A stretch of 64,000 nt of DNA from a bacterium BMS3Bbin08 (GCA_002897775.1 BDTR01000045.1:62001-126000); one strand, 5' to 3'. Counted from the first letter of the stretch, positions 51,331-61,400 are shown. The notes: generated from the letters alone by a model not told the origin. Numbers and translations: made by a program.

Positions 51331-51576
51331 AATTTATGTTCTCTTCAATAATTTATACTTTGATCTTCACTTCAACATTTCGAAGCACGAAACCTGCCTG
51401 CCGGTCTACGACTCATAAAGCAGACAGGTACAAAACTCGGTGCGAGTCTTAGAGGATGTTTCCCTTGAAATGATACCATAATTCTAAGACAAATTCTAAA
51501 TTCAAAATCCTAAGCACTAAACAGATTTTTTATAAAAATAGGATTTGTTTAGGATTTAGACATTAGTATTTAGAAA

Positions 51577-51927
51577 TTAATCATTTAATTCAAAAGCGTC
51601 TTTTATCAGCTCCAATTGCGGTATTCCTTTCTCATAATGGATGCTTACAACATCGAACCTGCAGGGCGGCAATACCTTGTATTTTTTTAGATACAGAAGA
51701 GCTACATTGCCGATCTTGCGGCGTTTTATCCTGTTCACCGCTTCGGACGGCAGGCCATAATCAAGGGCCTGCCTTGTTTTTACCTCGATAAAAACCAGGA
51801 TCTCGCCGTCACCGGCTATTATATCGATCTCTCCGATCGGGGTCCTGTAATTCTGTTTTATTATCCGATACCCGTTTTGCCTGAGGAACTCTGCCGCGAG
51901 TTCTTCTCCTTTTGCGCCCAGGCTCAC
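51577..51927 (-). CDS. YraN family (UPF0102) endonuclease-fold protein
   Basis: A 116-residue protein with the restriction-endonuclease-like core of the YraN family: [33 protein letters not shown] and [10 protein letters not shown], with the catalytic-type E...D...ExK pattern in GEIDII and EVKTR. Biochemical function is not established. Its start overlaps the hisI stop (51924-51927). Confidence 0.92.
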   Translation of the reverse strand: MSLGAKGEELAAEFLRQNGYRIIKQNYRTPIGEIDIIAGDGEILVFIEVKTRQALDYGLPSEAVNRIKRRKIGNVALLYLKKYKVLPPCRFDVVSIHYEKGIPQLELIKDAFELND

Positions 51928-52256
51928 TCATTCTCCTCAATATCAATGACCCTGTAAAAACATGAACTGTTGCCCGTATGGCAGGCTCCGGCGCCAAGCT
52001 GTTCAACCTTCACAAGAAGAGCGTCCCTGTCGCAGTCATAGCGGATCTCCCTTACAAGCTGAAAGTTCCCGGAGGTCTCGCCCTTTAACCAGTACTCCTG
52101 GCGCGACCTGCTCCAGAAATGGGTCTTCCCCGTCTTGATCGTTCTTTCAAGCGATGTCTTGTTCATGTAGGCAAGCATCAGGACCTCATCACTGGTAATG
52201 TCCTGTATAATTGCCGGGATCAGTCCTTTATCATCGTATTTCAGCTCTCCAAACAT
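51924..52256 (-). CDS. hisI: Phosphoribosyl-AMP cyclohydrolase
   Basis: Histidine biosynthesis step 3 (hydrolysis of PR-AMP). The 110-residue protein has [33 protein letters not shown], the metal-binding DCDRDA and CHTGNSSCF with zinc cysteines. No HisE fusion. Not beside other his genes in this window. Confidence 0.95.
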   Translation of the reverse strand: MFGELKYDDKGLIPAIIQDITSDEVLMLAYMNKTSLERTIKTGKTHFWSRSRQEYWLKGETSGNFQLVREIRYDCDRDALLVKVEQLGAGACHTGNSSCFYRVIDIEENE

Positions 52257-52429
52257 ACGCCCTCCTTTATGCCATGGGAAATGTTATTATTATGGTGTAA
52301 AATATATATGTTTTATTTACCCCGTCTGGAAACAGGAGGCTTCTAAAGGGGCAGATTAACTGGACATACCTTATCTCAAACAGATTCGGGTGTCAATAAT
52401 TTTCAGACATTATCAGGAACAGCAGGATC

Positions 52430-53170
52430 ATGAAACATATCAGATGGCAGATCGTTCTTGGGTTAGCCCTGATTTTACTATCAGCCCTGCTCTATTATTG
52501 CCATTACCTGCTCTTCAGGGACGCGCACCATATATTTATCTACATGGTCGGAGATATCGCTTTTGTTCCAATTGAAGTGTTGCTGGTCACCCTGATAATC
52601 CACAAAGTGCTGAGCATCAGGGAGAAGAAAAACAGGCTTGAAAAGCTGAACATGGTCATAGGGGCGTTCTTCAGTGAACTCGGCACAACACTGCTGGCGC
52701 GTTTATCCGATGCCGACCCGCAGCTTGAGGACATCAAAAAGGACCTGGTCATTACAACTAAATGTTCTGACAGGGAATTCGCGGGCTTCAGAAAAAAACT
52801 TAAGACATACGCGTATGACATAAACTCCGGAAAGATAGACCTTGAAAGCCTGCGCGCGCTTCTTCTGGGGAAAAGGGAGTTTCTGCTGAGGCTGCTTGAG
52901 AACCCTACCCTGCTTGAACATGAATCGTTCACTGACCTGCTGAGGGCGGTCTTTCACGCGGTAGAGGAACTGGGCAGCCGCGGTGACATAAAGCAGCTGC
53001 CTGGAAAGGATATTGAACATCTGGCAGGCGACGTAAAAAGGGCTTATTCAAGACTTGTTTTTGAATGGGTCGACTACATGAAGCATCTGAAAGACAATTA
53101 TCCCTATCTTTTCTCTCTTGCCATGAGGATGAACCCGTTTGATCAGGATCCCTCGCCGGTAGTCAGATAA
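52430..53170 (+). CDS. Membrane protein of unknown function
   Basis: A 246-residue protein with two N-terminal helices (IVLGLALILLSALLYYCHYL and FVPIEVLLVTLIIHKVL) followed by a charged, mainly helical cytoplasmic domain. No recognised motif. Starts after a gap containing a short terminator-less stretch, and is followed by an unrelated DUF4390 gene. It may be part of the two-component operon, but spacing (125 bases) does not demand this. Confidence 0.55.
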   Translation: MKHIRWQIVLGLALILLSALLYYCHYLLFRDAHHIFIYMVGDIAFVPIEVLLVTLIIHKVLSIREKKNRLEKLNMVIGAFFSELGTTLLARLSDADPQLEDIKKDLVITTKCSDREFAGFRKKLKTYAYDINSGKIDLESLRALLLGKREFLLRLLENPTLLEHESFTDLLRAVFHAVEELGSRGDIKQLPGKDIEHLAGDVKRAYSRLVFEWVDYMKHLKDNYPYLFSLAMRMNPFDQDPSPVVR

Positions 53171-53295
53171 TTATTGCGCCTGAACCGGGGGTCGGGTCAG
53201 CAGTATCTTTCCGCGCGCCCGACCCTCACTCGCCTGCTACTTGAAGTTTCTGTATGTTATAATCAAAATAAATCCGGTGCTTTATTCAGTGCTAC

Positions 53296-53862
53296 ATGGC
53301 TAAATTTCTTCTTACTACAGCTTTACTCGCTTGCTTAGCTCTTTCTTTTGTCCCTGCGGCGTCATTTGCGGCTGATATTTTAGGGCCTAAAATAAGAATT
53401 ATTAACAATGACATTCTGATAAACACCGGGCTGATCGATATTAAAGAAATAGCATCCGCCATAAATTCAGGCATCGAAAAAGAGATCGTATTTACAATAG
53501 AGCTGTTCCGGGTGTGGAAGTTCTGGCCGGACGAGTTCGTGGTTTCAAAGCGCATTGAACGCGTCATTAAGCATGACAGGCTCAGGGGGCAATACCGTAC
53601 GGTCTCCACTTATGGGAATGTGCAGTCTGAAAGAAAATTCAGGGATTTTGACACGATGAAGTCGTGGACATTTACATTTAATGATATTAACGTGGCAAAT
53701 ATCAGAGAACTGGAGCCCGGAAGCTATTACGTGAGAGTCGTGGCTGAATCCAGGAGCAGGGAACTTCCGCCCATAATTGGAATGCTGATGTTCTTTATAC
53801 CGGAAGTAGAGATGAGTCTGGCAAAAGAGTCGTACCCGTTCACCGTGGGAGACGGCGAATGA
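53296..53862 (+). CDS. DUF4390-family secreted protein
   Basis: A 188-residue exported protein with signal peptide (FLLTTALLACLALSFVPAASF) and a beta-rich domain, SGIEKEIVFTIELFRVWKFW, that fits DUF4390. Its stop overlaps the sensor kinase start (ATGA), and the same order, DUF4390 then NtrY-like kinase, suggests it helps the kinase sense an envelope or redox signal. Role inferred. Confidence 0.8.
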   Translation: MAKFLLTTALLACLALSFVPAASFAADILGPKIRIINNDILINTGLIDIKEIASAINSGIEKEIVFTIELFRVWKFWPDEFVVSKRIERVIKHDRLRGQYRTVSTYGNVQSERKFRDFDTMKSWTFTFNDINVANIRELEPGSYYVRVVAESRSRELPPIIGMLMFFIPEVEMSLAKESYPFTVGDGE

Positions 53863-55907
53863 GAAACCTCAAAATAGTCCTTGGTCTTTTTGTCCTCAGT
53901 ATCCTTGCTATCATCATTACCGGCGTGGTGCTTAGTTACCTTGGAGTTGAGCACGGACCGCTTCTCATAAAGATAGGCTATGTGTTCATCCTTGTAAATA
54001 TAGTCCTGTATCTGCTGATCCTTATATTTTTCGTCATAAGAAACCTTATTAACCTTTATAGTGAAAAAAAGCAAAAGGTCATAGGCGCGAAATTCAGGAC
54101 CAAGCTCGTTGTCGCGTTTGTCGGTCTTACACTGATACCTTCCACCCTTCTTTTTATACTATCGAACCAGCTTATCAACAGCTCCATTGACAAGTGGTTC
54201 TCGCTGGAAATTCAAAGACCGATCAGTGATTCCATGGAAATAGCCATGCTCTTTTATTCAAAGCAGCGGCAGGACGTGAAAAGTCACGCGCTTTACATTG
54301 CCTCCGGCAAAAAACTTCCGGACGGCGCGTCAACAGACACCGACAGTTCATTCAGGTCATATGTCTTAACAGGGCCCGACGGCTCCGAGCTGATCAGTAA
54401 CGCGTTCGAGGGTAAAGGGGACACAGAAATAATATCTACTGAAAAAGGAGACATTATCAGGGCCGCAGCCCCTGTCAGCGGTGGAAGCCGGATCTCACGG
54501 GTCATTGTCGTTGAGACCCTCATCCCGCTGGAAGCTGTCGCCAAAATGGAATCGATCAAAAAGGCGAATACCGAATATAACCAGATCAAGATGCGGCAAA
54601 ACCCCATCAGATTTCTGTACTTCTTCATGCTTACGATCGCTACCCTGCTTATAGTCTTCCTTGCCCAGTGGTTTTCACTGCGCATCGCCAGGGGCATAAC
54701 AGTTCCGATCCAGTCGCTTGCCGAAGCCACGAACACCGTTGCCCACGGTAACCTTGATTTCAGAATAGACATAAACAGGGATGACGAGATCGGCCTGCTT
54801 ATTAACTCGTTCAACAAAATGCTCGATGATCTGCGGGACGGAAAAGTCTCTCTTGAAAAAGCCTATATGGAATCCGATCAGCGGAGACTGAGCATGGAGG
54901 CGATACTCGAGAACATAACCGCCGGGGTTATGTTCCTTGAACGCTCGGGCAAGATAGCCGCGCTAAACAACGCTGCCTGTTCCATGCTGAACCTGGACCG
55001 CGACAGCATTCTCGGAAAGAGCCATAAAGAACTGCTTTCAAAGATCAAATCCGACGAACTGGACGTAATGGTGAAAAAACTGGACGAAAAAGACTTTAAA
55101 GCGACGAAAAAGGAAATACACGTGCGCATAGACGGAAGACCGGTGACACTAAGGGTTTACATTACGATACTGAAAGACTCTAAAGGGAACTTCATGGGTA
55201 TCCTTGTTGTTTTTGACGACCTGACCGAGATCATAACCGCGCAGAGGGCCCTGGCATGGCAGGAGGTCGCGAAGAGAATCACTCACGAGATAAAAAATCC
55301 CCTTACGCCGATCAAGCTCTCTGCCGAAAGACTTATGAAGAAATGGAACGAGAACGCGGATGATTTCGGGGACGTTCTGGAAAGATCGACAAAGATCATC
55401 ATCACCGCTGTAGAGAGCCTCAGGAACCTGGTGGACGCCTTTTTAAGGTTCGGAAAGATGCCCAGGTTCAGCCTGGAGCCGATCAATATCAACTCAATCA
55501 TGGAAGAGGCCATAAATCTCTACAGTGACAGGAAAGATATAGATCTCGTTCACAACCTGCGGGAGATCCCGAAGGCTGACGCGGACAGGGAACAGTTAAA
55601 ACGGGCTATCATAAACCTGCTGGACAACGCTATCCAGGCGCAGGCCCGGAAGATATGGCTGAACACGTCTTATGACCCGGCCCGGGAGATGATAAGAATA
55701 GATGTGATCGATGACGGAAAAGGCATTGAAGAGCAAAACCGGGACAAGCTGTTCCTGCCGTATTTTTCAACGAAAAAAGACGGCATGGGACTTGGCCTTG
55801 CCATAGTCAGTACGATCATATCAAAACACAGGGGCTATGTAAGGGTCAAAGATAACGAACCGAAAGGTTCGCGCTTTATAATCGAATTACCCGTTATAAA
55901 TACATAG
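53859..55907 (+). CDS. NtrY-like membrane sensor histidine kinase
   Basis: A 682-residue kinase: three N-terminal helices in the first 110 residues, a periplasmic sensor stretch, another helix near 245-270, a HAMP domain (ITVPIQSLAEATNTVAHGNL), a PAS domain (GVMFLERSGKIAALNNAACS), HisKA with HEIKNPLTPIKLSAERL (phospho-acceptor His near 475) and HATPase (NLLDNAIQAQ, DDGKGIEE, GMGLGLAIV). Its partner is the sigma-54 regulator 350 bases on. Ligand unknown. Confidence 0.92.
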   Translation: MRNLKIVLGLFVLSILAIIITGVVLSYLGVEHGPLLIKIGYVFILVNIVLYLLILIFFVIRNLINLYSEKKQKVIGAKFRTKLVVAFVGLTLIPSTLLFILSNQLINSSIDKWFSLEIQRPISDSMEIAMLFYSKQRQDVKSHALYIASGKKLPDGASTDTDSSFRSYVLTGPDGSELISNAFEGKGDTEIISTEKGDIIRAAAPVSGGSRISRVIVVETLIPLEAVAKMESIKKANTEYNQIKMRQNPIRFLYFFMLTIATLLIVFLAQWFSLRIARGITVPIQSLAEATNTVAHGNLDFRIDINRDDEIGLLINSFNKMLDDLRDGKVSLEKAYMESDQRRLSMEAILENITAGVMFLERSGKIAALNNAACSMLNLDRDSILGKSHKELLSKIKSDELDVMVKKLDEKDFKATKKEIHVRIDGRPVTLRVYITILKDSKGNFMGILVVFDDLTEIITAQRALAWQEVAKRITHEIKNPLTPIKLSAERLMKKWNENADDFGDVLERSTKIIITAVESLRNLVDAFLRFGKMPRFSLEPININSIMEEAINLYSDRKDIDLVHNLREIPKADADREQLKRAIINLLDNAIQAQARKIWLNTSYDPAREMIRIDVIDDGKGIEEQNRDKLFLPYFSTKKDGMGLGLAIVSTIISKHRGYVRVKDNEPKGSRFIIELPVINT

Positions 55908-56255
55908 CTAATATCGAACAGACTATAACAGATAATTCGCAGCGAAAAGACTATGCTATTAATTATGAACTGTTTTGTTTTTTTACTATGAACTATCGGC
56001 TATCAGCTTTTTTATGTGTTTGTACTATAAACTATGTATTTACCCCTGCTTGCCCTGTACCCTTGTGGTAAATGGACCTGTCCCGTGGTCCAGGTCCGAT
56101 TTGGACTTTATGGGATAGTTTTAGGTTCGCCCTTTCAAGAAGGACCTTGAGGGGAACTATGTACTATGAGCTAAGAGCTTGCCCGCCGCTGGCGCGGCTA
56201 ACAACTCTTGAATCATGAATCATGAATCCTGTAGATTAGAAAGGATGAACACGAT
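55908..56255 (+). repeat. Repeat-filled gap: TAGCTGATAG-type words and REP-like R1 long form (copy 4)
   Basis: No gene. It contains TATTTACCCC at 56038, CCCGTGGTCCAGGTCC and GGACTTTATGGG (56082-56114), TTAGGTTCGCCCTTTCAAGA and GGGGAACTATG, matching the gap at 17511-17605. In the stem AAGTCC/GGACTT of copy 3 becomes AGGTCC/GGACTT here. Flanked by AACTATCGGCTATCAGC and CTATGAGCTAAGAGC words. Confidence 0.7.
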
Positions 56256-57614
56256 ATGACAGTTGCTGCAAAGACCACGGTCATGGTTGTTGATGATGAA
56301 ACGGGCATATTGGAAACCCTTTCCGGCATCCTGGACGATGAAGGATATGAGGTGGCCACTGCCGGTTCAGGCGAGCAGGCATTAACTCTGCTTAAGGAGC
56401 TCTCCCCTGAGGTCATACTGCTTGATGTATGGATGCCCGACGGCATTGACGGCCTGGAAACCCTGAAGCGTATCAGGAAATCAAGTCCTGAGACAGCGGT
56501 TATCATGATCTCGGGCCACGCCAGTATCGACATAGCCATCCAGGCGACAAAGCTTGGGGCGTACGACTTTCTGGAAAAGCCGCTTTCACTTGACAGGGTC
56601 CTCCTGCAAATAAAAAGGGCTTTGGAACGGCATGCGCTTGAAAAGGAGAACAGGGAGTTAAAGAGCACCCTTTCCGGCAGGTACGAACTCATAGGTGAAA
56701 GCCCTCAGATGAAGACGCTTAAACAGGAGATCGCGCAGGCAGCAGCTTCCCAAAGCCGTGTGTTCATATTCGGCGAAAGCGGAACAGGCAAGGAGCTCGT
56801 GGCAATGGCCCTGCATGAAACCAGCGACAGGAGAAACAGGAATTTTGTTGAGGTAAACTGCGCCGCCATACCCCAGGAACTGATCGAAAGCGAGCTCTTC
56901 GGACATGAAAAAGGCTCGTTTACAGGAGCCTTTGAACGTAAAAAGGGAAAGTTCGAAATGGCCGACAGAGGGACCCTGTTCCTTGACGAGATCGGCGATA
57001 TGGCGCTTGTGACTCAGGCTAAAGTTCTGCGGGTAATTGAGTCTCAGGAATTCGAAAGAGTCGGCGGGAACATGAGGGTCCAGGTCGATACCAGGATAAT
57101 TTCTGCTACAAACAAGGACCTGCAGGAGGAAATAAAAAAAGGGGCCTTCAGGGCAGACCTGCACTTCAGGTTAAACGTTATCCCAATAACCGTTCCGCCT
57201 CTGAGGGAAAGAAAAAGCGATATACCCCTTCTGGTTGACCATTTTCTAAACAGCTTTGCTCTGCAGTACGGTCAGAAGCCGAAAAAATTAACAAAATCAA
57301 CGCGTAGAGCCCTGATCAACCACGATTGGCCGGGGAACGTCAGAGAGCTCAAAAATATGATAGAGAGGCTTGTTATAATGAACCCTTCTGAGGTCATTGA
57401 CATAAAGTACATCCCTGCCCTCAAGGAAAAAACCGGAACAGATTATTTCAGCCGCAGGACCCTCAGGGAAGCAAGAGAACAGTTTGAAAAAGATTTTATC
57501 TCAAAAAAGCTCCGCGAGAACAACGGCAACATTTCCAGGACAGCAGAGGAGCTTGAGATCGAAAGAAGTAATCTTCACAAGAAGATCAAGGCCCTTGGAA
57601 TAGAGACCCCGTAA
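56256..57614 (+). CDS. Sigma-54-dependent response regulator (NtrX/NtrC-like)
   Basis: A 452-residue transcription activator: receiver domain with phospho-acceptor in VILLDVWMPDG (about residue 57), AAA+ domain with GESGTGKE, the sigma-54 contact loop GSFTGA and GTLFLDEIGDM, and a C-terminal Fis-type helix-turn-helix (NNGNISRTAEELEIERSNLH). Paired with the NtrY-like kinase upstream. The type II secretion operon that follows is convergent, so there is no evidence that this regulator controls it. Confidence 0.94.
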   Translation: MTVAAKTTVMVVDDETGILETLSGILDDEGYEVATAGSGEQALTLLKELSPEVILLDVWMPDGIDGLETLKRIRKSSPETAVIMISGHASIDIAIQATKLGAYDFLEKPLSLDRVLLQIKRALERHALEKENRELKSTLSGRYELIGESPQMKTLKQEIAQAAASQSRVFIFGESGTGKELVAMALHETSDRRNRNFVEVNCAAIPQELIESELFGHEKGSFTGAFERKKGKFEMADRGTLFLDEIGDMALVTQAKVLRVIESQEFERVGGNMRVQVDTRIISATNKDLQEEIKKGAFRADLHFRLNVIPITVPPLRERKSDIPLLVDHFLNSFALQYGQKPKKLTKSTRRALINHDWPGNVRELKNMIERLVIMNPSEVIDIKYIPALKEKTGTDYFSRRTLREAREQFEKDFISKKLRENNGNISRTAEELEIERSNLHKKIKALGIETP

Positions 57615-57634
57615 CTATGAACTATGAGCTATAA

Positions 57635-58321
57635 TCACTGCGCTTCAAAAGGATGCTGCTCACTCTCCGCCTCAGGAAACCCGGGCATTTCTGTACCCGG
57701 TTGAATCCGCGGCTGCTGTGGCCGCGTTCGTGTCACAGGGGTCCTTCGGGTTGTTCTGCGAACAGGCAGCTTCCGGCGGCTTGCCGGCGCCTTCTTTACA
57801 ACAGGCCGGCTTCGCTGGACCGGGGCTTTGAAGGTCTTTAAGTCTCTCAGCTTGACCTCCACAGTCTCCGCGCCCCTTAAAAGCACAACTCTGTCCTGCT
57901 GAATGTCATTGACAACGTACCCGGCAACAGAATCGTTAATACCATAGAGCTTGGTGGTCCTGGTAATTGGATCTTCAAGGATCGCGAATTTTTTGTCGCT
58001 CTTGATAATAGTCCCGAAAAGCTTTGGCGTATCCTGTGAAATAACACCGGCTGATGCGCCGGCGTCTGAGACCTTCAAAGCGGTCCGGGACGGCCTGAAC
58101 AGGTCCTTCTCAGAGATCACGTTATAAGCAGCCCTGTCCAGCGGCCTCTCTTTCCTTTCATCGGACAGCTCATCTTCAGCCCGAACCTGCTGCCGGTCTG
58201 CGGCGGCAGGCAGGTCCAAAGGCCTGACCCAGACCTTGTAGAACCATACACCCAATAGCACGATCGCCGAGAAAAGGATCACATTTATAAAGAAAAAATT
58301 ACGGCGCATCCGGCTCCTCAC
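57635..58321 (-). CDS. GspC-like type II secretion inner-membrane protein
   Basis: A 228-residue protein with one N-terminal helix (FFFINVILFSAIVLLGVWFY) and a periplasmic homology region (DLFRPSRTALKV, KLFGTIIKSDKKFAILEDP). It resembles GspC/PilP-type connectors between inner-membrane and secretin parts. The C-terminus is Pro/Arg-rich and disordered (RRKLPVRRTTRRTPVTRTRP), which is atypical. Last gene of the operon in this window; no secretin gene is visible. Confidence 0.75.
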   Translation of the reverse strand: MRSRMRRNFFFINVILFSAIVLLGVWFYKVWVRPLDLPAAADRQQVRAEDELSDERKERPLDRAAYNVISEKDLFRPSRTALKVSDAGASAGVISQDTPKLFGTIIKSDKKFAILEDPITRTTKLYGINDSVAGYVVNDIQQDRVVLLRGAETVEVKLRDLKTFKAPVQRSRPVVKKAPASRRKLPVRRTTRRTPVTRTRPQQPRIQPGTEMPGFPEAESEQHPFEAQ

Positions 58322-58883
58322 TTTGCTCCTTTTTAATAAAGCCTGTTACAACAAGGGTGGTATAGGCATTTCTCGGGTTGTTTAAATTAGTGACTCGCGT
58401 CTTCATTTCCTGGACCGTAAGCAGCTGCCTGAAGGTCTTTATTCTGTACAGAAAGTTCTTTAAATTTTCAGTTGTCGCGGTAAAGCCTATTTCAACCGGA
58501 ATTCCAGGATATGACCCTGTCTCAACAGGACTCAGGGTCTTTTCTACCTTAATATCAATATTAAGCGCGACAGCCATCTGTTTTAGGGACCTCTGGATAG
58601 ACGCCGCCGCGACAGGCGGTTTTCTGTCGGTCAGGAGTCCTGATTCAAGTTCTGCGAGTTCTGCGGCAAGGGCCATACTCCTTTGCCGCATGCTCTCTTT
58701 CCCGGATATTTTTTTCAGCTGTTTTTGAAGGGTCATCTGTCTGGCTTCCGCGTACTCTCTGGTAGCGGACATGGTATCACCGTACCAGGCTGTCAGCCTG
58801 TAGACTATGATTAAAACCACGATAATGAAGCCTATCAATAAAAATTTCTTTTCTCTTGGGTTAACCCTTTGCAGCAGGTTCAT
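58299..58883 (-). CDS. GspM-like (PilO-like) assembly protein
   Basis: A 194-residue bitopic protein with an N-terminal helix (FLLIGFIIVVLIIVYRLTAW) followed by a coiled coil and a ferredoxin-like periplasmic domain. Its position between GspL- and GspC-like genes and its layout fit GspM/PilO. The start overlaps the gspL stop and its stop overlaps gspC, which implies translational coupling. Confidence 0.75.
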   Translation of the reverse strand: MNLLQRVNPREKKFLLIGFIIVVLIIVYRLTAWYGDTMSATREYAEARQMTLQKQLKKISGKESMRQRSMALAAELAELESGLLTDRKPPVAAASIQRSLKQMAVALNIDIKVEKTLSPVETGSYPGIPVEIGFTATTENLKNFLYRIKTFRQLLTVQEMKTRVTNLNNPRNAYTTLVVTGFIKKEQSEEPDAP

Positions 58884-60442
58884 TCCGGCTCCACCCTTCC
58901 CTTTATGTCCTTTTTTACACCCGCCCGGCTGACATTGCCGGGCGCCTTCTCCTGAAGAGTTCCGATGTTTACTGTTACGGCCTTAATTTTGAAGCCTTCC
59001 CTGTCCCTTTTCTTTGTGATCGGCCCTACGAACTCCACCTGGGCAAAATAAGGGGAGTCTTCAAGTATTGATATCAGCTGGGACGATGATGCGGCAAGAC
59101 CGCGGATTATCAGTTCACCGTTTGCCGGTCCTTCCTTTTCATCAGTTAATTGTTTGAATTCAAAGTTCGTAAGCCACGTGTCCGATGGTATTATGTTCGA
59201 CAGTTCTGAAAGCACGTCAAGGACAATATGGGCCTTTTTAACCCGCGTCAGGAATTCCCTCTCGTGTTCAAGCCTGTTAAGGCTGGAAGTTAGTGCCTCA
59301 ATGACCTTGATCTCCTGTTCGTTCTCTTTTAGTTGGTCGTCGATCTTCGTCAGAAGCCTCTTATCGTGGAAGGCTTCTCCCGCGAATACTCCGACTATCA
59401 GGATTAGCAGAACAAGCGCTGATATTTTTGTTATTAGTGATCCGGCCCCGGCCGTGCCCGTATCCCTTTCATGGGGCAGCAGATTGATCCTGGAAGCGCC
59501 TATTCCAAGACCTGAATAACACGCGCCTACTGAAGGCACGAGTTCCCAGTCTTCCACATCCTGCCCGCCTTTAACGACATTTTCAACAGGGTTGACCACC
59601 TTCACGGATAACCCAAGTTTTTCGCCCAGCTTATCAGGCAGTTCCCGCGGTGACGGAACATTCCCGCTCAGTATCATTCTGTCAAACTTTTCCATTGAGA
59701 TCTCATCCAGGACGCCGGATAATCCGGCAGCGATATCATCAGCCAGAGAATCAACGGGCTTGCTCATGTCGACCTTCGTGGATCTGAAGTACACCAATAT
59801 CCCGTCCTTCAGAGCGGCAAAATGGGCGCTGTCCCTGTCAACAAAAAGCTCGACACACCTTTCGCCCTTTTGGCCGAGTATTCCGGTCTTTCCTGAGACG
59901 CCAAGAAACTCTTTTATCCCGCCAACAGACCTGCCGCTGAATTCAACGGCATTTAAAACCGCGAACGGCGAAAGAGTAATAAGACCCGGCTGAAGGGAAA
60001 CCTTTTCGAGAAAATCTTTCAGAAAATCTATCCTTTCCTTATGAACGGCAACAAGCAGCACGCTGTAAACAGACCCTGTTTTCCCAACGACCTGAAAGTC
60101 ATAAAACACATCCGCGGTCTCATATGGTATATGTCTCTGGATCTCGAACTGCATCATCTGCGAAAGCGCGTCCTTTCCCTTCGCGGGAGGGACCTCAATG
60201 AACTTGATGAGCGCCCACTTATCCGGAATGCTTACAAAGACGTTCGCCTTGTCCCTGACGCACCGCGATATCATCTCTTTCATTTCCGCTGTTGTTTCGT
60301 CGTCTTCTCTTAGCGGAAAGACGGAAGAAGACAACAGCTTCAGGCCTGACATATCGTTCTTCAGGCAGGTGACGACAACTGAGTCATCCCTGAACTCCAG
60401 ACCGATCAGTGTTCTGGAAAAACTATCCAATGAAGTTGTCAT
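58880..60442 (-). CDS. GspL-like protein (PilM-like actin-fold plus PilN-like tail)
   Basis: A 520-residue protein that combines an N-terminal actin-fold/PilM-type domain (IGLEFRDDSVVVTCLKND, MMQFEIQRHIPYE) with a transmembrane helix (ITKISALVLLILIVGVFAGE, about residue 350), a coiled coil and a PilN-type periplasmic domain. In classic type II systems GspL has this combined layout. It connects the ATPase GspE to the pseudopilus platform. Confidence 0.85.
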   Translation of the reverse strand: MTTSLDSFSRTLIGLEFRDDSVVVTCLKNDMSGLKLLSSSVFPLREDDETTAEMKEMISRCVRDKANVFVSIPDKWALIKFIEVPPAKGKDALSQMMQFEIQRHIPYETADVFYDFQVVGKTGSVYSVLLVAVHKERIDFLKDFLEKVSLQPGLITLSPFAVLNAVEFSGRSVGGIKEFLGVSGKTGILGQKGERCVELFVDRDSAHFAALKDGILVYFRSTKVDMSKPVDSLADDIAAGLSGVLDEISMEKFDRMILSGNVPSPRELPDKLGEKLGLSVKVVNPVENVVKGGQDVEDWELVPSVGACYSGLGIGASRINLLPHERDTGTAGAGSLITKISALVLLILIVGVFAGEAFHDKRLLTKIDDQLKENEQEIKVIEALTSSLNRLEHEREFLTRVKKAHIVLDVLSELSNIIPSDTWLTNFEFKQLTDEKEGPANGELIIRGLAASSSQLISILEDSPYFAQVEFVGPITKKRDREGFKIKAVTVNIGTLQEKAPGNVSRAGVKKDIKGRVEPE

Positions 60443-61400
60443 TCCAGTAGATTACCTCATATTTCTCGCCGCTTTTTTTGATAGCGGCTTTTATTGTCCT
60501 CGTGATTGTACCATCCCGGGAAGAGCCGGTTGATATCACGGTAAAATAAGAGGACATTATCGAACCTCCGGTCACTGCCGAAAGAATGGGGCCGGATTCC
60601 CTCTGCGCGATAATGTTCTGTGCCGCGTCGATACCAAAAACAGCCTCCAGCACCTCTACCGGCGCCGTATTGATATTAACTGTCTTTGAACTCCACGGTG
60701 TCAGGTAATTAACAAGACCCTTATACGATTCCTCACCGTCTTTTTCATCCGGTCCGCCGGAATAGATCTCAGGCGTGACGCCCTTTACAAGCAGCAGCTC
60801 GCTTATGGCGTCAAACGGTCCGTCCTTACAGCTGTAAGGCCTGGGAAGCGACCGGTAATAGTCTTCCTCCGCGCCGTTCAGCATATGCAGGTCGTTCGGG
60901 TCGCGCCAGTCAGCAATTGAATCTGCTATTGTATCGACATCCGTAATATCAACGCCTGAGCTTTCGACAATGTATTTTATCTGAGCCAGCGACGCGGTAT
61001 TGATATTCAGTTTGCCGTCCTCGTCAGTCATAGTGTATGTAAAATTCCCGGTATCCAGTTCCGCTTCACGGAGCGGCGCCTCATTCTCCTCTGCTTCTGC
61101 CTCTCCAAAGATCAGCATGCCCTCTTCATTCACGTATACATATGATGACTCTTTTGCCGAAAGTATTTCAAGTTTTGCGCTTTCAATGCCGGCAAGGGCC
61201 AGCTGATAAGCCTCTTCTTCCTCTTTAAAATTTGTTGTTATCTGGATCTCGCTTCTCATGGAATAAGAGAATGCCCCGACAATCGCTATAAGAATGACAA
61301 GAATCCAGATCACGAGTATAAGCGCTATGCCGCTGCTGCCGTCCCTGAGAAAACAGGGCGCAAGACGGCTCATTTTATAACCGCGTCTACAGGTGTCCAT
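60423..61400 (-). CDS. gspK: GspK minor pseudopilin
   Basis: A 325-residue minor pseudopilin forming the tip of the type II secretion pseudopilus. A prepilin-like helix SGIALILVIWILVILIAIVG and the helix-hairpin-helix-like inserts with DLHMLNGAEEDYY and INTAPVEVLEAVFG are family features. Start at 61400 is supported by AGGAGG ten bases upstream. It overlaps gspJ and gspL. Confidence 0.9.
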   Translation of the reverse strand: MDTCRRGYKMSRLAPCFLRDGSSGIALILVIWILVILIAIVGAFSYSMRSEIQITTNFKEEEEAYQLALAGIESAKLEILSAKESSYVYVNEEGMLIFGEAEAEENEAPLREAELDTGNFTYTMTDEDGKLNINTASLAQIKYIVESSGVDITDVDTIADSIADWRDPNDLHMLNGAEEDYYRSLPRPYSCKDGPFDAISELLLVKGVTPEIYSGGPDEKDGEESYKGLVNYLTPWSSKTVNINTAPVEVLEAVFGIDAAQNIIAQRESGPILSAVTGGSIMSSYFTVISTGSSRDGTITRTIKAAIKKSGEKYEVIYWNDNFIG

